Shown in pieces: positions 46,112-56,452 of a stretch of 64,000 nucleotides of DNA. The stretch is from the NCBI GenBank assembly GCA_963969345.1, contig OZ017767.1:4988739-5052738 (forward strand). The letters run 5' to 3'. The translations under genes were made by a program, and so were the position numbers. The stretch is from Turbatrix aceti. Its lineage: Eukaryota; Nematoda; Chromadorea; Rhabditida; Panagrolaimidae. Position 1 is the first letter of the stretch. Each line of letters starts with the position of its first letter. The notes below the pieces were generated by a model that was not told where the DNA came from, did no database searches, and saw only the letters and a program-made list of their open reading frames with translations.

Positions 46112-46396
46112 TTAGCGTTCACGTTCCTGGTCGCGACCATCGAATTTGGCATCCTGATTTTCAGGAGGCTGCTGTCCGCCATTTTCAGGGGGGTCGATCG
46201 GGTCGCCGCGGTCGTCCACAAAGTCTTTCGTCCACTGACCATCGACAAACTCGCCGATAGTGCGCGGGCGCTGCGGGGGCAGCGGCTCCAGGTTGTCTTC
46301 GCGCTGGCCGTCTTCGTAGCCTCCTAAAACCAAATCAAGACGTCAACTCGATGATTTACAAAGATTCAACTTACCACAACCTTCCCAGTCGCCCAT
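46112..46396 (-). CDS. 77-residue acidic disordered protein, unknown
   Basis: Exons 46396-46375 and 46323-46112. It starts MGDWEGCGGYEDGQREDNLE, then EFVDGQWTKDFVDDRGDPID and a Pro/Gln/Asn-rich tail ending in ERER. It is acidic and hydrophilic, without signal peptide. No family recognised. Splice sites (GTAAG donor, TTTTAG acceptor) and an uninterrupted frame support it. It may head a minus-strand cluster with the Cys/His microprotein and SEC24. Confidence 0.55.
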
Positions 46397-47082
46397 TTTA
46401 TTCACTTCGAGATACAAAAGTATTTGTTGTAGTCGCTATAGATGCTGAAATGTTCTAAAAATGGGGAAAAGAGCCTATGAAGTGGACTTTTATAGGAAAG
46501 CGTTGTCAATAGGGCTTTGAACAGTCTTGTGCCTCTGAAACTCCATAGAAACGCGCTCCAAGAAACCATTGCTATGCAACCGATCGAGACGGGTAGGGTT
46601 GGCGGAGCCGGTGAATTGGGATGACTTTATAGGGACAAAAAAAAGACTAAAAAAATACACTAAAATTGTTATTTACGAATCTGTAATAAATTTTGTATCT
46701 AAATAGTTTGAATATTGGCTACAAATATTAATTTGTTGTTTTTCAAACAAATTTCGAATAAAACATCAAAAAAGTAATAAAAACCATTTGAGAAATGATT
46801 TGAAATTATAACAGTCGTTCGAAAATTTTGTAATATAGCTAAAATGAACTGAAAACAGAACTTCAAAATGCAAAACATGCAAAAAAATTTGGACTAGGGG
46901 AATGCAAATTCATACGTATGCGTAATCATAGTTTAGACACCGAAAATAAAAACAACACAACCCAAAAACGGTTCATGCAAATTACAAGTATAGCAAACCC
47001 ACATAGCAAAGTTTGGAAGAACAAACCTCACAGAATATCCTGTGCCCTCGATTTTCGATTCTCAACTCGATTTTCTACTACA
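46397..47082. other. AT-rich intergenic region, change of sequence character
   Basis: About 690 bp, strongly A/T-rich at 46620-47040, with no gene seen. From here on spacers are long and T-rich, unlike the compact genes to the left. Confidence 0.5.
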
Positions 47083-49789
47083 ATGTCTGCGATTTTCCGC
47101 CCCAGTGTCCAGCCAATCAGAACCAAGTCGGTGAAGGCGATCGCCAACCTCCGGACTCCTGAGCACGCCGCTCACTACCTCATGAGTCTGGAGTCGATCG
47201 TCTGGGAGCCGATCGACGTCGCGGGTGTGCGGGCCCTGCTCTTTGACCAGCACGCCCGGCGAGAGGATCGCGAGGAAGTCCTCAACGGCCTCCTCAACAT
47301 CCTCGAGGCGACGGAGCAGGAACGGAGCGAGCGTTACCTGCACGATCGGTTCCTGGCCCGAGAGTCTGGCGGACCAGGTATGTTTCTGAAAGCACAATTT
47401 TTTTGTATATAGAAAAACTTTTTAGAGCCGCTCTACGAAGTCCCGCACAAGATGCACACGCTTCTTGTGCTGGATGAGGTAATGATGGCGGAGCTTTACC
47501 TCGACACCGTGAACGGGGCGGTGTTTGACCGAATCGCCCTCGATAAGGTCAGGCGCCTCCTCTTCACACCGACCGCCTGTCCAGAGATGCAGGGGAAGGC
47601 CGCTCTTGGTCTCCTCAACATCTTGATCGTCCTCGAGCGCAAGCGAGAGGTTCGATCGCGGATAGTGCGGGCGAAAATGGTGCTCAAGCTGGAAGAGCGT
47701 AAGTTTTCTTTGAAAAATTATGAAAACATTTTTTATATGACAAAATTTTTAGTGCGGAAGCATGCGTTGCGCCACGGGCACGTCGACGCGGACTCGTCGA
47801 TGCCGCCCAACGACGACACCGTGCAGGGCAACGCCGTCATGCCGGAGGTGTGTTACAGCCCTCCTGCCCGCCCGCCTCCGATCAACAGCCAGGAGGTTCA
47901 GGATGGTGCTGAAGCCATGCCCGAGGCGCCGGTTCAGCACGAAGCAGCGGTCGACAACTACAACGTCCCGCTGTCTTCGGGAGCTGAGTCCAACTGGGAA
48001 GCCTCAAATGACGACCCGATCGGACCACCTCCAGCTGAGGATTTCTTCAGCGAAGAGGACTGGGAGTCTTCTGAAGAACCCGCGGCGCCTGCTGTCCCCA
48101 TCCGGCCGGCCCAAGTCCAAAGCCCATCTTCGGACTCGTCTTTGCTGGCCCCGAACCCCGCTGCCTGGATTGTCACGGCTCGCTCATCGTCACCCGCAGC
48201 AGCCCAGCCCAGCTCATCGAATGCGGCGTCCACCAGCGGCAACACGATGCCAGATCGACCGATTCCAGCCGAAGACGTCTTCGACGACGACTGGGGATCG
48301 CTCAGCCTGCCAGTGATGCCACCCTCGGCTCTGGCTGCGTCCCAAGCCCTGAAGCGACGTGTCTCCACCGTCGCTGATGGCGAACCCGAAGCACGTCGCC
48401 GTCGCACTTCGTCCGGCCATTCCTCTGTCCGCTCGCCCATGCTTGCTTCTGTCCGGCTGGCTTTGACCCCTGCTCCGACCGCCACTTCCGCTACGACTCC
48501 GGCCCCACCAGCTCCAGCTCCGTCCGTCTCCACCGCTCGATCCGCCTCCTCCGCTCCGCCAACCTCTCCTCTCCGCCCGGCCCATCCATCTGCTCGCCGG
48601 CCTCCGACTCCGACCCCCGCGGCCATTCCTTCGGCATCGTCCGATCGCGTGGCTCGTGCTTCGCGATCCCGATCGCCAATCGTCGCTCGGTTTGCCTCTG
48701 TCTTCCCGGCTTACCTCGTGGACCCGGCCCCCGCTCCATCGACTGCCGGACCTTCGCCGTTCTTGCGTCTGCAGAACGAACGCCTGGCACGCGAACGAAG
48801 GGAACGACTCGCGGCCGAACAGCTTCGTGCTCGTCAGGCCCGAGCTCTGCCCGCGCACGTCGATGAGGTCAATCGGCCTCGACTCGGCAGGACAACCGGT
48901 CAGTTTTGTATCAAATAATGTAAAAAATTAAATCAATTTTGTTTAATTTAAAAATAATATCATTTTTTTAAACACAAAATTGTCTAACAAAAACCTGCTT
49001 GTCTGAAATTTTAAAAAACCAATTTTTTAGCTGCCTTTTCCTCGTCCGCCGCGATCAGAACCGCGCTTCCGGTGAACCGCGCTCCGATGCCTCTCCGACG
49101 CCAGAATCTCGTGCCCACCGGACCGGCGTCCTCAACTCGCGTGGCACCGACCCCGATCAGCGCTCCTCGGCAAGCTCCCGTCATCCCGGCCTACCACTTG
49201 GAGCCGGTCGCCGCTGCAAGCTCTTCTGCACCCGCTCCACCGGCGTCGCCTACGAACAGCGCCCCGGATACCGACTCGGCAGAGGAACCGCGTGCCGGCT
49301 CACCATCGCTGGCAGCGCTCTCGCTCGCGTCATCGGCGTCGATCACTCCGGCTCCCGCTTCTCCCTCGGCCTCGGTCCGCACGCCTTCGCCCGAGCCGGT
49401 TGCCATCCAGGCCTCCACTCCGGCGCCTGCGAACGTGTCTCCCCAACCACCTCGGCGGTATGGACTTCGGGACCGCCAGCCTACGCGGCGTCTCGAAGTC
49501 GGTCGGCTCCGGATCGTCGACGGAAAAAAGATCCCGACGTACGTCGAGCAATCGACGGTACGTGTCGATCCTCCCCGCCGGCCAAGAGGTATGTTTTTTT
49601 TTCAAATAAAAAAAAATATCGTCAACACCAGATTTTCTCATAAAAACCGAATTTTTTGGACTGCTCGTAAATAAGAAAGAAATAATTTTTTGCCTAACCA
49701 GCAACTTGTAGTAAATGAAACAATTACTTAATTTTGTAATTCATGTTAATTAATATTTTTATTTTTAAGCACCCCGAGGCGGACAGTAA
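47083..49789 (+). CDS. Large disordered protein with two N-terminal helical repeats (protein A)
   Basis: Exons 47083-47377, 47426-47698, 47753-48898, 49031-49588 and 49770-49789 join in frame to 763 aa. Residues about 25-175 hold two related helical units: one with VRALLFDQHARREDREEVLN then GLLNILEATE, the other with VRRLLFTPTACPEMQGKAAL then GLLNILIVLE. The rest is Ala/Pro/Ser-rich disorder with acidic W motifs (FFSEEDWES, VFDDDWGSL) and basic NLS-like pieces (EARRRRTSS, SRSRSPI). A C-terminal motif PRRYGLRDRQPTRRLEVGRL is shared with protein B. No known family. The final 20-nt exon is the weakest part; an alternative donor GTAAGC at 49786 exists. Confidence 0.6.
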
Positions 49790-50997
49790 GCATGCCAGAC
49801 CACCGGCTAGCCTACTGCTCCGCGATGGTGCCCTGTTGCAAATGCTGGCAGGCGCCTACCGATCTGGCATCCTCGACAGGGCAGGCAACTTTGGTATGTT
49901 TTTTATATTTTTATATTTTTTTATTTTTTTTTTAATTTTTTATAAATTGTATTCGTTTCAAATTGTTCAAAATTCAAAAATCCGCAAAAAATGCAAAAAC
50001 GTATTTTTTCCGGCTATAAAATTTTATTACAGTAATTATTAGTATTTTTTTCTAAAGATGAATTTTCAGAAGCAAGAACGTTTCCGTCTTCTTCGTCCAC
50101 CTCTGCTCGTTCGGCTTCTTCGCTGTCAGAGCAAGTGGCACGTTCTCTTCATCAAGCTTTCCATTCCGGTTGCCCGCCCTGTCATCCGCTTTTCCGACCG
50201 TGGCAAGTTCCATCACTTGCCAGGTTTTTCTCCCCACACGATCTTCCATCACCTCGAAAGGCCCAGCTGTGCAGCATTCCGACTGCGAAACCGTCCTCCT
50301 CCGAACAACCGAATCAGCGTGGATCTGCAGTGCTTCTCATCAACGCCAGCAATCCAACGATTTCCACAGCAGTTCGACGACGATCATTCAGTCATCCAAT
50401 GCACAGATTTGCCCGTGATGGCATCCCAGTTTCGCATCTGACCAACCGACGTTGAATCCGGATACATCCTCCTCAACATCGGAACCGCAAAAGAAGCCAG
50501 GCAGTCCGACAACGGCCAAACAGACGTCAGCGTTCCGGCAATGGTCCATTCCAGATGCCATGAAGGATACCAGAATTTTTTTCGGTTAGTTTTTTTTTAA
50601 TTTCGTATTTTCATAAATATGAATCTTTTTCATTTTTTTGCAATTAAAAAAATATTTTTTATAAAAATCGTTAAATTAGTTCGGCAAAAAAAAATTATTT
50701 CTGCTGCGAACATTTTTTTACTGTACCTTATAAAGTACTGTAACTTTGTTGTCAGAAGTCGTAAAAACGTAAATTAAAAAATCCTGGATAACAACGTTGG
50801 CCCTAAAAAAGTTGGCAGCAGCAGCAGCGCAGTGAGAAGAAAAGCTGGAGTCGATTGTGCGGGAGAACTGCGCGCACACACAATCATCATGCCAACAAGG
50901 GAAAGCGACGGGTATCAAAAAAAGCCTGATCAGGGTTCTCGGCACGAAAATAAAGTTGATGGCAAGAAAAATTTTTAATTAAAGTTATCTTTTCAAG
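49790..50997. other. Downstream of protein A: exon-like blocks and spacer
   Basis: Two GC-rich blocks, about 49770-49893 and about 50057-50575, are separated by T-rich spacer. The second block is open in more than one frame. One frame (ending SHLTNRR) and another (ending MASQFRI) are both shared with the duplicate at 55.1-55.6 kb. 50.58-50.75 kb is AT-rich spacer. 50.80-50.96 kb shows no feature. Confidence 0.45.
49928..50575 (+). repeat. Segmental duplicate, copy 1 (3' end of protein A unit)
   Basis: Spacer and exon-like block at 49928-50575 are nearly identical to 54990-55607, about 5.06 kb downstream. The similarity includes the T-rich spacer before the block and continues to GGTCCATTCCAGATGCCATG. 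The copies differ by alternate indels: copy 1 carries about 75 bp after ATGAATTTTCAG that copy 2 lacks, and copy 2 carries about 60 bp after GACCGTGGCAAG that copy 1 lacks. Confidence 0.95.
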
Positions 50998-53900
50998 ATG
51001 CCATCGAAGAACGACAACACTTCGAGCGACGCGGCGCATGCCTCCGGGCACCGTCGCACTCCGTCCCGTTCGCCAACGCCATCTGGTGTCCGGCCGCCAC
51101 CGGCGCCACCTCTACCATCGGCGCGAGCGGGAGTGTCGCCTCGGCGACAGGAGTCTGGGGCTGAGGATGCCCGCCGTCAAGCGGTGCATTCCGACGTCCT
51201 GGGACTCGGCCATGCAGAAGCCGTCGAAGGTGAGTAACATTCATTTATCAACTTGTTGTTTTTTTATAAAATCTTGTACAACCGTTCACTGATGACTTTT
51301 TTTGCTACATCTTCTGGGATGGGGGAGAATTCTGGACAACTGAACATTATTTTTTTTCATAAAAAAATTAATTTTTTGAAATAAAAAAACAAACTTTTAT
51401 GAATTTTTCTTGTTTTCAAAGGGGTTGCTAAGAATATTTTTTTTGTTTTTTTATAATCTCTGTTCTCATCCCCAGCTAACATGAATTTTTTATTCATTGT
51501 GTCCATCCTGTTTTTTTGTCACCTGATTTTTGCAAAACTGATTCTTATTCTGAATTTTTTCACCTCCGATTTTCAGTAGAATTCGAATATTTGTAAATTT
51601 ATCGTGATTTTTGTCCCCCTCCGGCCAAAAAACCAGCTGTAGTTGAACAACATCTCTACAGTATAACAATTTTTTTCAACCAGAATATTTTTTTTTGACA
51701 CCTGTACAACTGTTCACGGATGACTTTTTTTGTTTCATCTTCGGCGAATGGGAAAGAATCCTGAACTATTAATCATGATTTTTTTTACACTACAGTTTCT
51801 GGAATTTCATCTGTCTGCTACAATAAATTTTAATTCCCGGAGGCAGTTGCTATCCGAATTTCTTTTCTTTTGTTTTTTTTCTTTTTTCCCGTCTTTTTTT
51901 TTAACTTTTTTGAATTTTGCTTGTTCTCAAAGGGGTTGCCAAGAATATTTTTTATTTTTTTATAATCTCTGTTCTCATCCCCAGCTAACATGAATTTTTT
52001 ATTCATTGTGTCCATCCTGTTTTTTTGTCACCTGATTTTTGCAAAACTGATTCTTATTCTGAATTTTTTCACCTTTGATTTTCAGTAGAATTCGAATATT
52101 TGTAAATTTATCGCGATTTTTGTCCCCTGCTGTAGGCCGTCAGGGACGGGCTACAGGCGGGAGGAGGACAGGAGAGAGCGTCAAGGAGCGAGTCAGGGAG
52201 TGGTCATTTATTGGGTCTTGGATCATGCTTATATACACATCGGTATGCTAATTAGATGGATAGGTAAGACAGGTGTGGGCAGTGAGGGAAGAGGACGTGA
52301 GGACGCCATCCCCAAAAAACCAGCTGTAGTTGAACAACATCTCTCTCGTATAACAATTTTTTTCAACCAGAATATTTCTTTTTTTTAACACCTGTACAAC
52401 TGCTCACGGATGACTTTTTATTGCCTAATCTTCGGCGAATGGGAAAGAATCCTGAACTATTGATCATGATTTTTTTTATAAAAAAAATAATAGAAAGAAA
52501 TTTTAAAAAACTACACACTACAGTTTCTGGAATTTCATCTGTCTGCTACAATGAATTTTAATTCCCGGAGGCAGTTGCTATCCGAATTTCTTTCCTTTTG
52601 TTTTTTTCTTTTTTCCCGTCTTTTTTTTTAACTTTTTTGAATTTTGATTGTTCTCAAAGGGGTTGTTCGGAATATTTTTTTTGTTTTTTTTTATAATCTC
52701 GGTTCTCATCACCAGCTAACATGATTTTTTTGTTCAATGTGTACATCCTATTTTTTTGTCACCTGATTTTTTCTAAAATTGTCTCTAATTCATGACATAC
52801 TCCTGACTGAATTTTTTAACTTTCGATATTGAGTAGAATTCGATTATTTGTCCGTGATTTTTTTCACCCAGGACATTACGTTTTTTTGACAAGTTTCTAG
52901 CAATAATTCTAGCATTTTGTTTTAAAAAAATCTTGTGATTGTAATTTTTATACAATTTTTTTTCGAAAAAAAAAATTTGTATGATTAAATTATCTGGACA
53001 AAATTTTTGTAAAAATTTAAAAATATGTGATTTCACTTTTTCATGATGAAATTTTTTTCAGACGTCGAGATGATGTCGCTTCACGGCGACGACGACGTCG
53101 AGATGGCGAGTCTGCAAGGGGACGGCGACGTCGACATGCAGTCCGTCAACGGCGACGGCAACAACGACGACGACCACCATCACGACGAGGGTCAGGGCCA
53201 GGGCGGAGCGAGCCGATCGTCCCCAGTAGCACGGATCTTTCGTGCTGCTGCCGGATCGAGGCTCCGCATACCGCTTCGGAACCGGCCGGTTTTCAAACCG
53301 GTACGACCGACGGTGTGTGGTGGCACCTTCGCGGTGAATCGGGTGTGGCAGGACACCCTCAGGTCCTACCCCGATCCGCGAGGTGCCCAGCCGCCGGCTG
53401 CTCGACGCACGCGGCCTCCACGACCAGGGCATGCTGCCGCCGCGGCCGTTGCTGGCACTCCAGTCAGCTCGGCCAACGCGACAGCTGCTGCCGCCGTCGT
53501 AGCAGCCACCCGCCCTCCCGTATCCACCTCCGTCGCCGTCCCCACTGCCACACAGACGGCTCCGGAAGCTCAACCGGCTGACGGCATCGCTGGCACTCTT
53601 CAGCCGCCTGAAGCCAGCCGAGCCGAAGGGGCCGTCATCAACGTCGTTCCCGGCGACCGCGTCTTCCTTCGACGCCCACGCTCCTCCTCCACGGAGCCTC
53701 CGGCGAAGAAGCGGCGCGTGTCGGCCGATGTCGACCAACACATCAACGAGCCCCTCCGCTTGTCGATTCCTGTCCTTGGCAAAGACAGTGAAGCCGGCAG
53801 CGGAGTCAACACCGGCGGCTCGAATGGCGCACAGGTCGCCGATGTCGTCATTCATGACGACTCGGATGGCAACGGCCTCGCCATGAACAACGACAACGAC

Positions 53901-54928
53901 ATGGAGGGCCTGCTAGTGGCACCGCAAGTCCCAGCGGAGCAGGCACTCCTCGTCGGCGTCACCAACGGAGTCAGCGACCACCCTCCAGTGGTCAACGACG
54001 CCAAACAGGCTGTGGCAGAAGAGCCACCATCGTCAGAAGTCGGCAACGACAACGACGATGACGCCAACGCCGCCGACGACGATGAAGAAGCCAACGTCAA
54101 TGCGGAGGACGACGCTGAAGCTGGTGGCGACGACGACATCTCGGAACACTTCAACGTTCCCCCGTCGCCAGCGGAAGCGTCGAGCCGGATTCCTGAGGCT
54201 CTCCTTCGGGGTCCCTTCATTCCGCCGTACGTCCCGTCCGCGTACAACTGGAATATCCTCCAGTACGCGTGGACGAGGCTGTACGATGACGACGGCCAAC
54301 TCATCGTCCCCTCGCCAGTCGGAACCCGGGTGATTCTTCACCACAGCGAGGAAACGGGTGACGACTACGACGAGAACGGCGACGTCATCCCTCCGGAAGT
54401 CGAACCGGCCGTCCTCGACCCACCCAGCCAGCTCTCATCGCAGGGTGGAGAACCGGTGGCCGATGGTCATGTCCAGGCTCCCGACAATGTCGTGGCAGTC
54501 TACGACGCCATCGTGGAAGACCTCGGTCACTGGGAGGGCGACACCGGCTTTGACGACGGAGATGCCCTCGAAGAAGTCAACGAAGCTGTCAACGCCGGCG
54601 ACGACAATGACGGCAACGACGACGACGACGAGGAAGACGACGACCCCATTCCGTATCCGATGGACGACGCTTGGGTACTGGACGTCGATGCCATGGAGAA
54701 TCCCTTCCTCATTGGCGGAGATGTCCAGCCCATCGTCGCCGACACTCCCCCGCCCAGCCCAGCGCCCGCGAGCCCCACACCACCACCTCCACCTCCACCA
54801 CAGCCGCGCTACAACCTGCGGCAGGCTCGTCGGGCGCCTGAACGGCTGGAAGTCGTTCACGGCGGGCGGGTTCAGAGATATCCCACAACGGGTGGGGTCG
54901 TCGTTGATCGACAGGGCCGGCCACTTTG
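50998..54928 (+). CDS. Large acidic disordered protein (protein B), paralogous 3' end to protein A
   Basis: Exon 1 50998-51229 and exon 2 53062-54928 join in frame (AVEG/DVEMMSL becomes AVEDVEMMSL), 699 aa. Exon 1 is Ser/Pro-rich. Exon 2 starts with repeats DVEMMSLHGDDDVEMASLQG, then Ala/Pro/Thr-rich disorder, an NLS (PPAKKRRVS), and long Asp/Glu/Asn tracts (NDNDDDANAADDDEEANVN). One ordered stretch reads RGPFIPPYVPSAYNWNILQY then AWTRLYDDDGQLIVP. The C-terminal motif QPRYNLRQARRAPERLEVVH parallels protein A. The frame reaches the donor after CTT TG; either possible next acceptor supplies A, so the TGA stop would be split by an intron. Function unknown; chromatin or nuclear role only a guess. 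Confidence 0.55.
51230..53061 (+). repeat. 1.8-kb intron of protein B made of three tandem copies
   Basis: A block starting near TGTACAAC-GTTCAC-GATGAC recurs from about 51276, 51702 and 52391. Each copy carries the landmark ATAATCTC-GTTCTCATC-CC then AGCTAACATGA, near 51451, 51961 and 52693. Copies are T-rich and diverged. Copy 2 carries an insertion of about 185 bp. Confidence 0.85.
52127..52313 (-). mobile_element. Putative solo-LTR-like or MITE-like insertion
   Basis: Compared with intron copy 1 (about 51611-51640), copy 2 has about 185 extra bases of different composition between TTTTTGTCCCC and AAAAAACCAGC. On the minus strand it carries TATATAAGC followed about 24 bp later by AATAAA, a compact promoter plus poly(A) arrangement as in LTRs. 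One end has a hairpin CTGTAG-CCGT/ACGG-CTACAG. No coding capacity. Target-site duplication uncertain (CCCC on both sides). Confidence 0.45.
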
Positions 54929-54989
54929 GTACGTTTTTATGAACTCATATTTTTTATATTTTTTTAAATAAATTATTTTTTATTTCTTT

Positions 54990-55607
54990 TTTTAATTTTT
55001 TATAAATTGTAATATTCGTTTCAAATTGTTCAAAATTCAAAAATCCGCAAAAAATGCAAAAACTTATTTTTTCCGGCTATAAAATTCTATTACAGTAATT
55101 ATTCGTATTTCTTCTAAAGATGAATTTTCAGACTCTTCATCAAGCTTTCCATTCCGGTTGCCCGCCCTGTCATCCGCTTTTCCGACCGTGGCAAGTCACA
55201 CTGATCGCACCTGCTCTGTCCAATCACGCAGGAAAGAATCAGCTCGACGACTTCCATCACTTGCCAGGTTTTTTTCCCCACACGATCTTCCATCACCTCG
55301 AAAGGCCCAGCTGTGCAGCATTCCGACTGCGAAACCGTCCTCCTCCGAACAACCGAATCAGCGTGGATCTGCAGTGCTTCTCATCAACGCCAGCAATCCA
55401 ACGATTTCCACAGCAGTTCGACGACGATCATCCAGTCATTCAATGCACAGATTTGCCCGTGATGGCATCCCAGTTTCGCATCTGACCAACCGACGTTGAA
55501 TCCGGATACATCCTCCTCAACATCGGAACCGCAAAAGACGCCAGGCAGTCCGACAACGGCCAAACAGACGTCAGCGTTCCGGCAATGGTCCATTCCAGAT
55601 GCCATGT
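54990..55607 (+). repeat. Segmental duplicate, copy 2 (3' end of protein B unit)
   Basis: Near-identical to 49928-50575 in the spacer and in the exon-like block (shared frame ending SHLTNRR then stop). See copy 1 for the indels that distinguish them. Confidence 0.95.
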
Positions 55608-56452
55608 TGAATACCAGAATTTTTTTCGGTTAGTTTTTATTTTCATTTCGTATTTTCATCAATATGAATTTTTTTCATTTTTTTGGAATAAAAAAAATCA
55701 TTTTTGATAAAATTGTTTTATACAAAAAATGCACTGTTATATTTTTTTTCAATTTTTTATAATTTTTTTTCAGAGCAAGAGAACTGTCTACCCCAATTGG
55801 AAGCCGCCAGCTACCGAAGGAACCTCGATCGACGACAACAAAACGTTTCGATTCATTCCAAACACCTGCTCTGCGGTTTTGCCAGCAATTCTGTTGCCAG
55901 TCCATTCGGGAGACAAGAAACAAGCCTTGCAGCCCACGATACCGAATCTGGTTTTTTTTGAAGACGCAACCGCTCGAGAACGAAGCTTGCGTGTCATCCG
56001 AGTCACCCATGAACGAGCAAGTCATCAAAGCAACCGTTTCAAGCCATTGAAGCCGGAAACCGATGCCATGGCACGGTCGTTGCGCTACCGGGAATCATTT
56101 TTTCCTTTGAAAGTGAGTTTGTTGCACACAAATTTGAATTTTTTTATAAAAATGTTTTTTTGTAAACCAAAATTGCGAAAAATGATAAAAAAAATGTGAA
56201 AAGAAACGTTTTTATTTGGTTTCCTATCAAATTTTTTGGACATATTTCTTGAAAAGAAAGTTTTTAGAATTTTTTTGGCACGTTTTATTTTTTTTACGTC
56301 CTGTTTGTTAAATTAGTTACACAGAACAAAACAAAAAAATTGTACGTACCAGAAAATTTAAATTTGTAATAACTGCAAAAAATTTTTTTATAAAATAGCG
56401 TATTTTACTACCTACATTTTTTTTTCAAATTTTCACCCAGTATTTTTTTCAG
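55608..56452. other. Exon-like block and T-rich spacers
   Basis: A GC-rich block at about 55774-56112 is bounded by TTTTTTTTCAG and GTGAGTTT. One frame is open through it (YPNWKPPATEG ... SLRYRESFFPLK), but I find no domain and no continuation. The rest is AT-rich spacer related to the spacers between the following repeats. Confidence 0.4.

Noticed and set aside
50060..50460. Long open frames in two or more phases of the duplicated 3' block
   Set aside because: Openness in several frames at once follows from base composition. No frame has a recognisable domain, so I describe the block without calling a CDS.
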